This document shows positions 1 to 8,896 of a DNA stretch of 64,000 bases, piece after piece (the stretch's first letter is position 1; each line of letters opens with the position of its first letter). The stretch is taken from contig JAQCIQ010000002.1 of NCBI GenBank assembly GCA_027592025.1, positions 88,001-152,000 of the forward strand, in the 5' to 3' direction. The notes beneath the pieces are model-generated. The model made no database searches, was not told the DNA's origin, and saw nothing but the letters and a program-made list of their open reading frames with translations. The position numbers and the translations under genes were made by a program. Source of the DNA: Bacteroidota bacterium (lineage in GTDB: Bacteria; Bacteroidota; Bacteroidia; Flavobacteriales; Flavobacteriaceae).

Positions 1-908
1 CTATAGTCGACGAAACAATCAACGACAATGTGACCAGTTTGGCAGGCGTACCTTCATGGATGTTGGTCATGCTCAATCATGTGTTACAAACCTCTGGGAA
101 AAATCATCTTTTGGAAGTTTGGCCCAACTTAGAAGTGTATTTCCATGGTGGGGTTAGCTTTCAACCTTATAAGACCCAATATCAAAACTTGGTGCCAAAT
201 TCTGGTTTCAAATACTATGAAATTTACAACGCCTCTGAAGGATTTTTCGCGATACAAGATCAAAACGATTCTTCGGACTTGTTGCTCATGTTGGACTACG
301 GTATCTTTTATGAGTTCATTCCTATGTCAACTTTCGGAACTAAATCTCAAAAAATTATCCCACTTCACGAGGTAGAATTGAATAAAAATTATGCCCTTGT
401 CATCTCCACAAACTCGGGCTTGTGGCGGTACTTGATAGGTGACACAGTAAGGTTCACCTCTCTATCTCCCTATCGTATTCGAGTCACTGGCAGAACCAAG
501 CATCACATTAACGCCTTTGGCGAAGAGCTGATCATTGAAAATGCCGATCATGCGCTCAAAAAAACTTGTTCAGAAACAGGAGCCGAATTGGTTGATTATA
601 CCGCAGCGCCTATTTTCATGGAAGGCAAGGAAAAAGGAGCTCACGAATGGCTCATTGAATTCAAAACTCCACCAAAAAACATGGACGATTTTGTGTTTCT
701 TTTTGACAACGCCCTAAAATCAGTCAATTCGGATTATGAAGCCAAGCGAGCCAACAACATGACACTAAATCCGCCAGTAGTCCATCAAGGAAGGATTGGT
801 CTTTTTCAAGATTGGTTGGCATCTAAAAATAAATTAGGCGGACAGCATAAGGTGCCAAGGTTGTCCAATTCTAGAGACTATTTAGAAGAGTTGAAAGCAA
901 TGAATTAA
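1..908 (+). CDS. GH3 auxin-responsive-promoter family protein, 5' end outside the window
   Basis: The reading frame is open to the left edge (codons in frame from base 3), so the first part of the gene is missing; the GTG at 30 is internal. The visible stretch carries the GH3-family signature [12 protein letters not shown] near its start, followed by the C-terminal half of an adenylate-forming fold, including [18 protein letters not shown]3 enzymes in plants attach amino acids to plant-hormone acids using ATP; the substrate of the bacterial homologues common in Bacteroidota is unknown, so no reaction is assigned. The stop codon overlaps the stop of convergent clpX within a shared TTAA. Family assignment is firm, function is not. 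Confidence 0.85.
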   Translation, partial: IVDETINDNVTSLAGVPSWMLVMLNHVLQTSGKNHLLEVWPNLEVYFHGGVSFQPYKTQYQNLVPNSGFKYYEIYNASEGFFAIQDQNDSSDLLLMLDYGIFYEFIPMSTFGTKSQKIIPLHEVELNKNYALVISTNSGLWRYLIGDTVRFTSLSPYRIRVTGRTKHHINAFGEELIIENADHALKKTCSETGAELVDYTAAPIFMEGKEKGAHEWLIEFKTPPKNMDDFVFLFDNALKSVNSDYEAKRANNMTLNPPVVHQGRIGLFQDWLASKNKLGGQHKVPRLSNSRDYLEELKAMN

Positions 909-2137
909 GAAACCGCTTTCAATTGATTCAATCTAGACTTCGATAATTTACCTTCAACATAGGTCTTTGTAATGTTGAGCTTGTCCTCTGTTCCGCTTGG
1001 AAAATCGAACATGGCGTCGTTGAGGATTTCTTCACACAACGATCGCAATCCTCTAGCACCAAGCTTATAGTCAATAGCCTTCTCGACAATCAGATCCAAG
1101 GCACCGTCAGTGAAAGTGAGCGAAATGTTGTCCATTTCAAACAACTTTTCATACTGCTTCACTAAGGCGTTTTTGGGATCGGTTAGTATGGATCGCAAGG
1201 TCTTGGTGTCCAAGGGATTCATATACGTTAGTACCGGTAATCGGCCAATAATCTCTGGAATTAGTCCAAAGTTTTTCAAATCTTTAGCAGTAACATATTG
1301 CAGGAGGTTGTCTTTATCAATTTCGTCCACTTCTTGCGCGGCCTTGTATCCAATAGCACTCATGTTCAATCGCTTGGAAATGGAGCGCTCAATTCCGTCA
1401 AATGCCCCACCGGCTATAAAGAGTATGTTTTCCGTATTCACTTCAATAAATTTTTGATCGGGATGTTTGCGGCCACCTTTTGGAGGAACATTGACTTTGG
1501 TCCCCTCTAGCAATTTCAACAAGGCTTGTTGTACCCCTTCTCCAGAAACATCGCGAGTGATGGATGGGTTGTCGCTTTTACGTGCAATTTTGTCGATTTC
1601 GTCAATAAATACAATCCCTCTTTCGGCTTTGGCCACATCGTAATCGGCCACTTGGAGCAATCTAGACAAAATACTTTCTACATCCTCACCAACATAACCC
1701 GCTTCGGTCAAAACCGTCGCGTCCACAATGGCCAAAGGAACCTTGAGCATGCGAGCAATGGTCTTAGCCAAAAGTGTTTTTCCAGTACCAGTTTGACCGA
1801 CAATGATAATGTTACTTTTTTGAATTTCTACCTCATCTTCATTCGACGGTTGTAACAATCTTTTATAATGATTGTAAACTGCCACAGCCATAACGCGCTT
1901 CGCTCGATCTTGGCCAATGACATAAGTGTCTAAAAACGCTTTAATTTCAGTTGGTTTGCGAAGCGTCAGGTCGTTTGACAATGATTGTCCTCCTTTGCTT
2001 CCAGCTTCTTCTAAAACAATTCCATTGGCTTGCTGGATACAACGATCGCAAATGTGGGCATCTAATCCAGCGATTAGGATATTAGTTTCTGGTTTTTTAC
2101 GCCCACAAAATGAACATTCTAAATCTTGTTTTGCCAT
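905..2137 (-). CDS. clpX: ATP-dependent Clp protease, ATP-binding subunit ClpX
   Basis: Hexameric AAA+ unfoldase that feeds substrates to ClpP in the cytoplasm. The 410-aa product has the ClpX N-terminal zinc-binding domain (Cys8, Cys11, Cys30, Cys33), a Walker A motif GQTGTGKT at 114-121, a Walker [10 protein letters not shown], and the usual length for the family. It is the last gene of tig-clpP-clpX, 12 bases after clpP, so co-transcription from the promoter before tig is likely. Starts with ATG at 2137. Nothing in it looks damaged. Confidence 0.97.
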   Translation of the reverse strand: MAKQDLECSFCGRKKPETNILIAGLDAHICDRCIQQANGIVLEEAGSKGGQSLSNDLTLRKPTEIKAFLDTYVIGQDRAKRVMAVAVYNHYKRLLQPSNEDEVEIQKSNIIIVGQTGTGKTLLAKTIARMLKVPLAIVDATVLTEAGYVGEDVESILSRLLQVADYDVAKAERGIVFIDEIDKIARKSDNPSITRDVSGEGVQQALLKLLEGTKVNVPPKGGRKHPDQKFIEVNTENILFIAGGAFDGIERSISKRLNMSAIGYKAAQEVDEIDKDNLLQYVTAKDLKNFGLIPEIIGRLPVLTYMNPLDTKTLRSILTDPKNALVKQYEKLFEMDNISLTFTDGALDLIVEKAIDYKLGARGLRSLCEEILNDAMFDFPSGTEDKLNITKTYVEGKLSKSRLNQLKAVS

Positions 2138-2149
2138 AATAAATGTACT

Positions 2150-2824
2150 CTAACTTCTGGTTAGGATTTCGTCAATCATCCCATATTTCAAAGCCTTGTC
2201 AGATTTCATCCAGTAGTCTCGATCACTGTCTTCATAGACTTTGTCATAGGTTTGGCCTGTATGTTTGCTGATTATTTGATACAGTTCTTCTTTCAAAGCT
2301 AAGATTTCACGGGTAGTGATTTCAATGTCACTGGCTTGTCCTTGAGCTCCTCCTAATGGCTGGTGAATCATTACTCTTGAATGAGTCAATCCACTTCGTT
2401 TTCCTTTAGCTCCTGCGCAAAGTAAAACAGCTCCCATAGAAGCTGCCATGCCAGTGCAAATGGTTGCAACGTCAGGTTTGATGAGTTGCATGGTGTCGTA
2501 GATGCCCAATCCAGCATATACACCACCACCTGGTGAATTGATATATATCTGAATGTCTTTAGACGAGTCAGTACTCTCTAAAAATAACAATTGAGCTTGA
2601 ATGATGTTGGCTACATGATCATTGATAGCGGTTCCCAAAAAGATGATGCGATCCATCATCAACCTTGAAAAAACATCAAAAATGGCGATATTCATTTGAC
2701 GTTCTTCAATAATGTTTGGGGTCAACCCAACTGGAAACATGCTACTGACAATCTTGTCGTAGTAAGTACTGCTGACACCCTGATCTTGGATGGCAAATTT
2801 TTTAAACTCATTTCCGTAATTCAT
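2150..2824 (-). CDS. clpP: ATP-dependent Clp protease proteolytic subunit ClpP
   Basis: Serine peptidase that forms the barrel-shaped core of the ClpXP protease. The 224-aa product shows the catalytic triad in family context: Ser129 in GMAASMGAVL, His154 in HQPLGG and an aspartate (about 203) in EDSDRDYW. Length is slightly above that of the mature enzyme, as expected with an N-terminal extension of about 30 residues. It lies between tig (60-base gap) and clpX (12-base gap); this trio is a conserved chaperone/protease operon in bacteria. Confidence 0.97.
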   Translation of the reverse strand: MNYGNEFKKFAIQDQGVSSTYYDKIVSSMFPVGLTPNIIEERQMNIAIFDVFSRLMMDRIIFLGTAINDHVANIIQAQLLFLESTDSSKDIQIYINSPGGGVYAGLGIYDTMQLIKPDVATICTGMAASMGAVLLCAGAKGKRSGLTHSRVMIHQPLGGAQGQASDIEITTREILALKEELYQIISKHTGQTYDKVYEDSDRDYWMKSDKALKYGMIDEILTRS

Positions 2825-2884
2825 GCTTTTGATTCTTTAGATGCTGAAATTGATTAGAAAGATACTGTTTTTTATGAAAAATGA

Positions 2885-4204
2885 TTAGCTCAATTCTTTA
2901 ATAAATTTGTCATAAGACAAGGTCTTTTGTTTCAAATTGACCTCTTTCTTAAATAGATTGAGCATTTTCATGCTCAAAACTTCATCGGCAATACGCTTGA
3001 CCTCATCCTTGTTGCCAAGTACTCGAGCCGAAATATCAGTCAATTCTTTATCTGTAGGATTGTTTTGGCCAAATTGGGCCATTTGAATTCTAATACGGTC
3101 CTTGGCATAATTTTGAATTTCTTCCAACTTCACCCGTAAATCATATTTTTCAATCAACTTCCCTTCGATCAATTGGTATCGAATGCCCTTTTCAGATTTC
3201 TCGTATTCTACCTTAGCCTCTTGAGCTGTCAAAGGTTTTTCTCCACTTTGCTGCATCCATTTTTTCAAAAAGTCTGACGGCAATTTAAATTTGGTATTGT
3301 CCAACAACGACTCAATAACATCATTTAATAGTTTCTGATCAGCCTGTTTTGCAAATTGCATCTCGGCATCTGTCTTAATTCGGTCTTTCAATTCGCTTAC
3401 CGAAGTAATCGCACCTGGTCCGAAAAGTTTGTCAAACAGCTCTTGATTCAACTCTGCCTTTTCTCTGTTTTGAAGCGCCGTGATTGTTGCGGTGACTTCA
3501 ATGTTCAAACCTTTAACTTCTTCTGGAGAAAAGTTTAATGCATCCTGAAGATCTTGATCGTTTTGAAAAAGATCTTTGGTTTTTAGACTCAAAACATCTC
3601 CAACTTTAGCTTCAGAGAATTTTTGTTGATTGGACTTTCCTTTGATTTGGTCGACAACAATAATCGTACTGCCCTTTTGGTCTCCTGACGCATCGGCGAA
3701 GTCCACTTTGATTTCAGTGTTTTTATCGACTTTTTCAGCAGTGACCAATTTGCCATATTGTTTTTGAATGGATTCCAATTGACGATTAATAACTGCGTCG
3801 TCAGCAACGATTTGATATTGAGTAACTGATTTTCTACCATTTAAATTCACCTCAAATTCTGGAGCCAATCCTATTTCAAATTGGAAAGAAAAATCATCTT
3901 GATCCCAATTCAAATTATTTTGAGGGAGAGGCAAGGGGTTGCCTAGGACATCTAATTTTTCATCAGCCATGTATTTGCCCAAACTGTCTTGAAGCAATTT
4001 GTTCATGGTATCCATTAAAACAGACTGCTGATATTGTTGCCGAATGAAAGCCATAGGGACATGACCCGGTCGGAATCCCTTGATTTTTGCCTTGCGACGG
4101 TAGTCGCTCAAAGCGCGTTCTACCTTCTCGTGGTAATCCGCTTTTTCAATATTGATGGTTATGGTGGCGTTTAGGGCGTCTTTCTGGTCTTTCTTAATTT
4201 GCAT
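2885..4204 (-). CDS. tig: Trigger factor, ribosome-associated chaperone
   Basis: Binds the ribosomal exit tunnel and shields nascent chains. The 439-aa product has the N-terminal ribosome-binding signature as GFRPGHVP at 43-50 (most bacteria have GFRxGKxP; His at this place is common in Bacteroidota homologues). The middle, where a peptidyl-prolyl isomerase domain usually sits, is divergent, and the C-terminal chaperone arms are helical and charged. First gene of tig-clpP-clpX. A good sigma-A-type promoter lies 26 bases before the ATG. Confidence 0.95.
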   Translation of the reverse strand: MQIKKDQKDALNATITINIEKADYHEKVERALSDYRRKAKIKGFRPGHVPMAFIRQQYQQSVLMDTMNKLLQDSLGKYMADEKLDVLGNPLPLPQNNLNWDQDDFSFQFEIGLAPEFEVNLNGRKSVTQYQIVADDAVINRQLESIQKQYGKLVTAEKVDKNTEIKVDFADASGDQKGSTIIVVDQIKGKSNQQKFSEAKVGDVLSLKTKDLFQNDQDLQDALNFSPEEVKGLNIEVTATITALQNREKAELNQELFDKLFGPGAITSVSELKDRIKTDAEMQFAKQADQKLLNDVIESLLDNTKFKLPSDFLKKWMQQSGEKPLTAQEAKVEYEKSEKGIRYQLIEGKLIEKYDLRVKLEEIQNYAKDRIRIQMAQFGQNNPTDKELTDISARVLGNKDEVKRIADEVLSMKMLNLFKKEVNLKQKTLSYDKFIKELS

Positions 4205-4229
4205 AAATCAGCTGTTGTGAATAAGGCTG

Positions 4230-4260
4230 CAAAAGTACAGCGAATTTTAACCTGTCACAA
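4230..4260 (-). promoter_or_regulatory. Promoter of tig-clpP-clpX
   Basis: Read on the minus strand: TTG (4258-4260), 20 bases, then TACTTTTG (4230-4237). This matches the Bacteroidota housekeeping promoter pattern TTG-N17-23-TAnnTTTG. The predicted start of transcription is about 20 bases before the tig ATG. Confidence 0.6.
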
Positions 4261-4273
4261 ATAATCTCTAGCC

Positions 4274-5053
4274 CTATTCGTTTTTTGCTAAAAATGAGGC
4301 CACAGCATTAAAAAAATCATTTGGATTTTCGGCATGCAACCAATGGCCCGCATTTGCAACTTCTTGAATTTTAGCATTTTCAAACTGCTCCATGATGCGT
4401 ATTTCATCTTTAGGAAGCACATAGTCCGAACTAGATCCCTTGAGAAAGAGACTTGGACAGGTTACTGGGGTGTGATCTTGCAGTTCTTGACCTATTTCCT
4501 CCACACTGTCAACTAGAACCTCAAGATTCATGCGCCAGCCGAGTCGGTTTGGCTCAATCCAATAGAGGTTTTTCAAAAGGAACTGTCTAGTTCCTGGTTC
4601 TGTCACGAAGTTATTCAAAATGATCTCGGCATCTTGTCGTGTGGTAACTTTATCAAAATCAACAGCTTTCAAGCCCTGTAAAATGGCTTGGTGATGAGGA
4701 GGATAATATCGGGGTGCAATGTCCGCTACAATCAATTGTTTTAACGATTTTGAGTGTCTTAACGCAAAGGTCATGGCGACCTTGCCGCCCATTGAATGAC
4801 CTAAAAGCACAATGTCCTTTAATCCGAAATGTGTACAGTAAATGTGAAGGTCTTCCGCCATTGCCTCATAATTAAATTCCGCATCGTGAAAGCTCTTTCC
4901 GTGATTTCTTTGATCGAGAATATGAACCTGGTAACCCAATTCAGAAAAACGCTTTCCAAGTGTTTTCCAATTGTCGCCGCTTCCAAGAAATCCATGCAAA
5001 ATGATGAAGGGAGTTCCAGTAGAGCCTAATACGTTGGCGTGCAACAATTTCAT
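4274..5053 (-). CDS. Alpha/beta-fold hydrolase (YbfF-like esterase)
   Basis: A 259-aa serine hydrolase with the nucleophile elbow GHSMGG (Ser87), an oxyanion motif HGFLG at 20-24 and a C-terminal catalytic His in NAGHWLHAENP (about 237). No signal peptide, so cytoplasmic. The pattern is that of the short-chain acyl esterase YbfF group; the actual substrate cannot be read from sequence. The ATG directly abuts the stop of pdxJ (no gap), so the two are almost certainly translated from one message. Confidence 0.85.
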   Translation of the reverse strand: MKLLHANVLGSTGTPFIILHGFLGSGDNWKTLGKRFSELGYQVHILDQRNHGKSFHDAEFNYEAMAEDLHIYCTHFGLKDIVLLGHSMGGKVAMTFALRHSKSLKQLIVADIAPRYYPPHHQAILQGLKAVDFDKVTTRQDAEIILNNFVTEPGTRQFLLKNLYWIEPNRLGWRMNLEVLVDSVEEIGQELQDHTPVTCPSLFLKGSSSDYVLPKDEIRIMEQFENAKIQEVANAGHWLHAENPNDFFNAVASFLAKNE

Positions 5054-5767
5054 TTATCGGAGTTTCTCAAGGTATGATGCAATGACTTTTTCAAGACCAT
5101 AATAGATACTCTCGGACACCAAAGCATGACCAATTGATACTTCCAATAGATTCGGAATTTCGGCCCGAAAAAAGGCAATGTTCTCCAATGACAAGTCATG
5201 TCCTGCGTTGACGCCAAGTCCAATTTCGTTAGCCAATTTTGCGCAAGTGACAAATGGGGCCACGGCATTTTGTCGATTTTCTCTGTACTGTTTGGCGTAA
5301 GACTCGGTGTACAGTTCAATTCGATCGACTCCAGTAGCCTTGGCGCCTTCAATTTGTTTTTCGACTGGATCAACGAAAATAGAAGTTCTGATGCCATGAG
5401 ACCTGAATTCATCAGCCATTTCCGTTAAAAAAACTCGGTTTTTAATGGTGTCCCAGCCTGCATTAGAGGTTATTGCATCGGGAGCATCGGGAACGAGCGT
5501 TACTTGGGTAGGTTTAATTTGAATGACTAATTGAACGAAATCATCCATTGGATTGCCTTCAATATTGTATTCCGTGTGAACAACAGGCTTGAGATCAAAA
5601 GCATCTTGATATTTTATATGACGTTGATCTGGTCTTGGATGAATTGTAATGCCTTGAGCACCAAAATTCTGAGCATCAATAGCAAACTGAACCACGTTGG
5701 GAACATCTCCTCCTCGAGCATTTCTCAAGGTGGCTATTTTATTTATATTTAGGCTTAACTTGGTCAT
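5054..5767 (-). CDS. pdxJ: Pyridoxine 5'-phosphate synthase
   Basis: Condenses 1-deoxyxylulose 5-phosphate with 3-amino-2-oxopropyl phosphate in the DXP-dependent vitamin B6 pathway. The 237-aa TIM-barrel protein shows family blocks: NINKIATLRNARGG at the start, HPRPDQRHI, VTLVPD, NAGHDL and the C-terminal SIGHALVSESIYYGL. Length is normal. First gene of pdxJ-hydrolase. It has its own consensus-like promoter and is divergent from the CBS-nadK pair. Confidence 0.95.
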   Translation of the reverse strand: MTKLSLNINKIATLRNARGGDVPNVVQFAIDAQNFGAQGITIHPRPDQRHIKYQDAFDLKPVVHTEYNIEGNPMDDFVQLVIQIKPTQVTLVPDAPDAITSNAGWDTIKNRVFLTEMADEFRSHGIRTSIFVDPVEKQIEGAKATGVDRIELYTESYAKQYRENRQNAVAPFVTCAKLANEIGLGVNAGHDLSLENIAFFRAEIPNLLEVSIGHALVSESIYYGLEKVIASYLEKLR

Positions 5768-5783
5768 TTTTTACTTTCAGGCT

Positions 5784-5811
5784 CAAAATTACAAAGAACT
5801 TTCCCGCACAA
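5784..5811 (-). promoter_or_regulatory. Promoter of pdxJ
   Basis: On the minus strand: TTG (5809-5811), 17 bases, TAATTTTG (5784-5791), a full match to TAnnTTTG. It lies 16 bases before the pdxJ ATG, so the leader would be very short. Confidence 0.55.
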
Positions 5812-5838
5812 CATATCATTTTTGAGTAATTTGCAGGC

Positions 5839-6495
5839 ATGCATCTCGAACACTTCATTCTGAACGACATTGCTCCTTTGTCTATGCAGGACAAGGTCAA
5901 GGAAGCGCAATTACTTTTTAGCCAATTGACCACCTCCCATGTAATCATTGAAGATGACGGTAACTTCGTTGGGCTGTTGTCTGAGACTGATGCGCTTTGT
6001 TTTGAGGCAACTAAACCAATATCTGACTTTTCTTATGCCATTGAACGCATATTTGTTTTAGAGTCAACTCTTTGGCTGGAGACTTTAGAGGCTTTTTCTA
6101 AAAACAAAACTAACGTCATGCCTGTGCTTAATGCTAAGGGACAATATTTGGGCTACTACGAATTGAACGACGTCATAGACTTGTTCAGTTCCACCCCTTT
6201 TTTCTCGGAGCCCGGACATATACTTGTCATTGAAAAAAATTACGTCGATTTCAGTTTTTCCGAAATTACTCAGGTTGTAGAAAGTAATGGAGGAGAAGTT
6301 TTGGGCCTTTTCAGGTCAAGGCTAGAACAGGGTCAAATTCAGTTGGTCCTCAAAATTGGCCAAAGAGAATTGAATGCTGTATTGCAAGGGCTTCGACAGT
6401 ATGACTACTCTGTCAAGTCAATTCACCAAGAAGACGATCACTTGAAAGTTCTCAAAGAGAGAGCTGCCTATCTCGATCGTTATTTAAAAATTTAA
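5839..6495 (+). CDS. CBS-domain protein, AcuB-like
   Basis: A 218-aa cytoplasmic protein. Residues about 5-60 and 65-120 look like a pair of CBS motifs (for example HVIIEDDGNFVGLLSETD and NVMPVLNAKGQYLGYYEL), which commonly bind adenine nucleotides. The C-terminal third resembles an ACT-like regulatory fold. Its stop overlaps the nadK start by one base (TAATG), a translational-coupling arrangement that recurs in Bacteroidota and suggests a link to nucleotide/NAD metabolism. That link is inference. Confidence 0.85.
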   Translation: MHLEHFILNDIAPLSMQDKVKEAQLLFSQLTTSHVIIEDDGNFVGLLSETDALCFEATKPISDFSYAIERIFVLESTLWLETLEAFSKNKTNVMPVLNAKGQYLGYYELNDVIDLFSSTPFFSEPGHILVIEKNYVDFSFSEITQVVESNGGEVLGLFRSRLEQGQIQLVLKIGQRELNAVLQGLRQYDYSVKSIHQEDDHLKVLKERAAYLDRYLKI

Positions 6496-7379
6496 TGATG
6501 AAGATTGCACTCTTTGGAAGTCGTTTTAATGCTGAAGATGTATCAGTGTTTAATGTCCTATTGGACAAGCTCCAAGCGGGTCAATCCCAAGTTTATTTCG
6601 AATCTCGTTTTTTTGAAATACTTCAAGAATTTCCTGACATTAAGTCCGTGAATCCCAGTCAGACTTGGACACAATTAGACAGTTCCTTCGATCTACTGAT
6701 TACTATTGGAGGAGACGGCACTCTTTTGAGAGCCATTAAATATTTGAATGGATTGGAGGTTCCGGTAGTAGGCATCAACACTGGTCGTTTGGGATTTTTG
6801 GCCACTATACCAAAAAAATTTCTCGAACAGTCTATTGATGATCTATTGGCCAAACGATATTTTATATCGGAACGTTGCGTTTTGGAAATTTCATCAAATC
6901 ATCCAATTTCTGGGCTAATGGATAATGAGATTGCTTTGAATGAAATCACTGTTAGCCGCAAGGATACCACTGCGATGGTGAAAATAGAAACTTTACTCAA
7001 TGGGGAGTATTTAACTTCTTACTGGGCAGACGGACTCATTGTGTCAACTCCCACAGGATCGACGGGCTATTCTCTCAGTTGTGGAGGGCCTATTGTGATG
7101 CCTCAAAGTAACAATTTGGTCTTGACGCCTATCGCCCCTCATAATCTCAATGTCCGTCCATTGGTTATTCCTGATCATTTAGAAGTTACCTTGACTGTTT
7201 CAAGTCGTACTGAGCAGTTTTTGGTTTCTTTAGACTCCACTGTGGTCAGTGTCGGAACGGATATCGTATTGAAAATAAAAAAATCTGCTCAATACATCAA
7301 AATGGTAGAATTGAAAAACGAAGGGTTTCTGCCCACATTGCGCAAGAAATTACTTTGGGGAGAGGACAAGCGGAATTAG
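6495..7379 (+). CDS. nadK: NAD kinase
   Basis: Phosphorylates NAD to NADP with ATP. The 294-aa product has the hallmark GGDGT at 72-76 (catalytic Asp), the NE motif at 149-150 (LNEITVSR) and the glycine-rich TPTGSTGYSLSCGGP region. Two start codons lie in tandem (ATGATG at 6495 and 6498); the first overlaps the upstream stop. Length is normal. Promoter use is probably shared with the CBS gene. Confidence 0.96.
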   Translation: MMKIALFGSRFNAEDVSVFNVLLDKLQAGQSQVYFESRFFEILQEFPDIKSVNPSQTWTQLDSSFDLLITIGGDGTLLRAIKYLNGLEVPVVGINTGRLGFLATIPKKFLEQSIDDLLAKRYFISERCVLEISSNHPISGLMDNEIALNEITVSRKDTTAMVKIETLLNGEYLTSYWADGLIVSTPTGSTGYSLSCGGPIVMPQSNNLVLTPIAPHNLNVRPLVIPDHLEVTLTVSSRTEQFLVSLDSTVVSVGTDIVLKIKKSAQYIKMVELKNEGFLPTLRKKLLWGEDKRN

Positions 7380-7411
7380 ACAATAATAGTTGTTCTTCTC
7401 TGTTTAGACTC

Positions 7412-7445
7412 TTGTAATTACTGATTTTATTATTGCTTATATTTA
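7412..7445 (+). promoter_or_regulatory. Candidate promoter of the DUF6089-uppS-bamA cluster
   Basis: TTG (7412-7414), 23 bases, TATATTTA (7438-7445). The last base of the -7 element departs from the G of the consensus and the spacing is at the long end, so this is a moderate candidate. It sits 13 bases before the ATG at 7459. Confidence 0.4.
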
Positions 7446-7458
7446 CAGCTTTTTACCT

Positions 7459-8151
7459 ATGAAATATACTTCTATAATCCTATTAATGGCGCTTATTGTT
7501 CCCTCATTGACCAATGGTCAACTCCTTGAAGTTGGTGGTGCAATTGGCGGTAGCAATTTCATTGGTGATGTAGGTTCAACAACTTTCATAAGCCCTAACA
7601 ACATTGCTGTCAGTGGGTTAGTCAAATGGAACAGAAGTCGTCGTCATTCTTTTCGAGGATCTTTGACGTATACCAAATTAGAAGCATTAGACCGCAAATC
7701 CTCTGATCCAAGAAGAGTAGAACGCAATTATCAATTTGCTAAGCAAATTATTGAAATTTCTGGTGGATTGGAATTTAATTTTTTTGATTTCAACACTTTC
7801 GCAGGAGGCGGAGAGTCAACTCCTTACTTGGCAACTGGAATTTCGGCTCTATATCACAGTAATTTTTATTTTAACAACGGCGTCCTCGTTCCTGAAAATA
7901 CAAAAAGTTGGGCTTTTGGTATTCCAATCATTGCTGGATATAAAACGACTTTGACTGATCGATTGATTTTAGGTGCAGAAATTGGCGTTAGGTATAGTTT
8001 TTCTGATGAAATTGACGGAAGTTTGCCAGACAGTGAAAAGCTGCACGACGATTTTAGTTTTGGAAATTTAAGTAATAACGATTGGTATACCTTTACCCAA
8101 ATAACTCTGACCTATACCTTTGGTCGCAAACCTTGTTTTTGTGAGTACTGA
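7459..8151 (+). CDS. DUF6089-family outer-membrane beta-barrel protein
   Basis: A 230-aa protein with a signal peptide (MKYTSIILLMALIVPSLTNG) and alternating strands ending in LTYTFGRK, the look of a small beta-barrel. The N-terminal EVGGAIGGSNFIGDVG and the RHSFRGSLTYTKLEA block recall the DUF6089 family. That family typically sits directly before uppS and bamA in Bacteroidota, as here. Role unknown; the context suggests envelope assembly. The uppS reading frame begins inside its last codons. Confidence 0.8.
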   Translation: MKYTSIILLMALIVPSLTNGQLLEVGGAIGGSNFIGDVGSTTFISPNNIAVSGLVKWNRSRRHSFRGSLTYTKLEALDRKSSDPRRVERNYQFAKQIIEISGGLEFNFFDFNTFAGGGESTPYLATGISALYHSNFYFNNGVLVPENTKSWAFGIPIIAGYKTTLTDRLILGAEIGVRYSFSDEIDGSLPDSEKLHDDFSFGNLSNNDWYTFTQITLTYTFGRKPCFCEY

Positions 8152-8896
8152 TGATTTGTTAAAAAATATCAAGCTGAGCAAGAGAAAACCTGTGCATTTG
8201 GCTATTATCATGGACGGCAATGGTCGTTGGGCCAAGAACTTTGGACAACATCGGATTTTTGGCCATGAAAATGGTGCTGAATCCGTCAAAAAAATAGTTG
8301 AAGGTTGTTTAGAAATTGGCATTCCTTATCTCACCTTGTACACCTTTTCAACAGAAAACTGGAACCGCCCAACCCAGGAAGTAGAAATGTTAATGAGCCT
8401 ATTAATCAGTTCATTGAATAATGAGATGGGTGAACTTCAAAAAAATAAAATCAGAATTAACAGCATTGGCAGCCCTCACAACCTTCCTGAAGATGTGGTA
8501 GAAACCTTGAATCAGGCTACCCTTGCCACTCAAAACAATCAAAATATTACAGTCACTCTTGCCTTGAATTACGGTGCCAAGGAAGAATTGACCAATGCGA
8601 TGCGGCAAGTAGCAGGCAAAGTTAAAAATAACATAATTTCGGTCGAAAGTATAGACGAATCGACAATTAATAAGCATCTTTACACGCAAAATATGCCTCA
8701 GGTAGATTTGCTCATTCGCACGGGTGGCGAGAAGCGTTTGAGTAACTTTTTATTATGGCAGTTGGCCTATGCAGAATTGTATTTTTCAGAGGTGCTGTGG
8801 CCAGATTTTACAAAAAAAGAATTGTTCAAAGCAATCATCGATTACCAAAATAGGGAAAGACGCTTTGGAAAAACAAGTGAACAAATCTATGAGTAA
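8141..8896 (+). CDS. uppS: Isoprenyl transferase (undecaprenyl diphosphate synthase)
   Basis: Adds isopentenyl units to farnesyl diphosphate to make the lipid carrier of cell-wall synthesis. Diagnostic blocks are HLAIIMDGNGRWAK near the N-terminus and RTGGEKRLSNFLLWQLAY with LWPDF near the C-terminus. There is no ATG before the conserved IIMDGNGRW, so the start must be non-ATG: GTG at 8141 (chosen, 18 residues before HLAII, overlapping the upstream stop), TTG at 8156 or TTG at 8120. It overlaps bamA by 8 bases at its end. Confidence 0.93.
   Translation: MSTDDLLKNIKLSKRKPVHLAIIMDGNGRWAKNFGQHRIFGHENGAESVKKIVEGCLEIGIPYLTLYTFSTENWNRPTQEVEMLMSLLISSLNNEMGELQKNKIRINSIGSPHNLPEDVVETLNQATLATQNNQNITVTLALNYGAKEELTNAMRQVAGKVKNNIISVESIDESTINKHLYTQNMPQVDLLIRTGGEKRLSNFLLWQLAYAELYFSEVLWPDFTKKELFKAIIDYQNRERRFGKTSEQIYE

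Noticed and set aside
5050..5412. 120-codon open frame overlapping pdxJ on the same strand
   Set aside because: Out of frame with well-conserved PdxJ sequence covering the whole stretch.
8769..8888. Longer N-terminus for BamA starting inside uppS
   Set aside because: It would bury the signal peptide 40 residues in; the ATG at 8889 gives a proper secreted protein.
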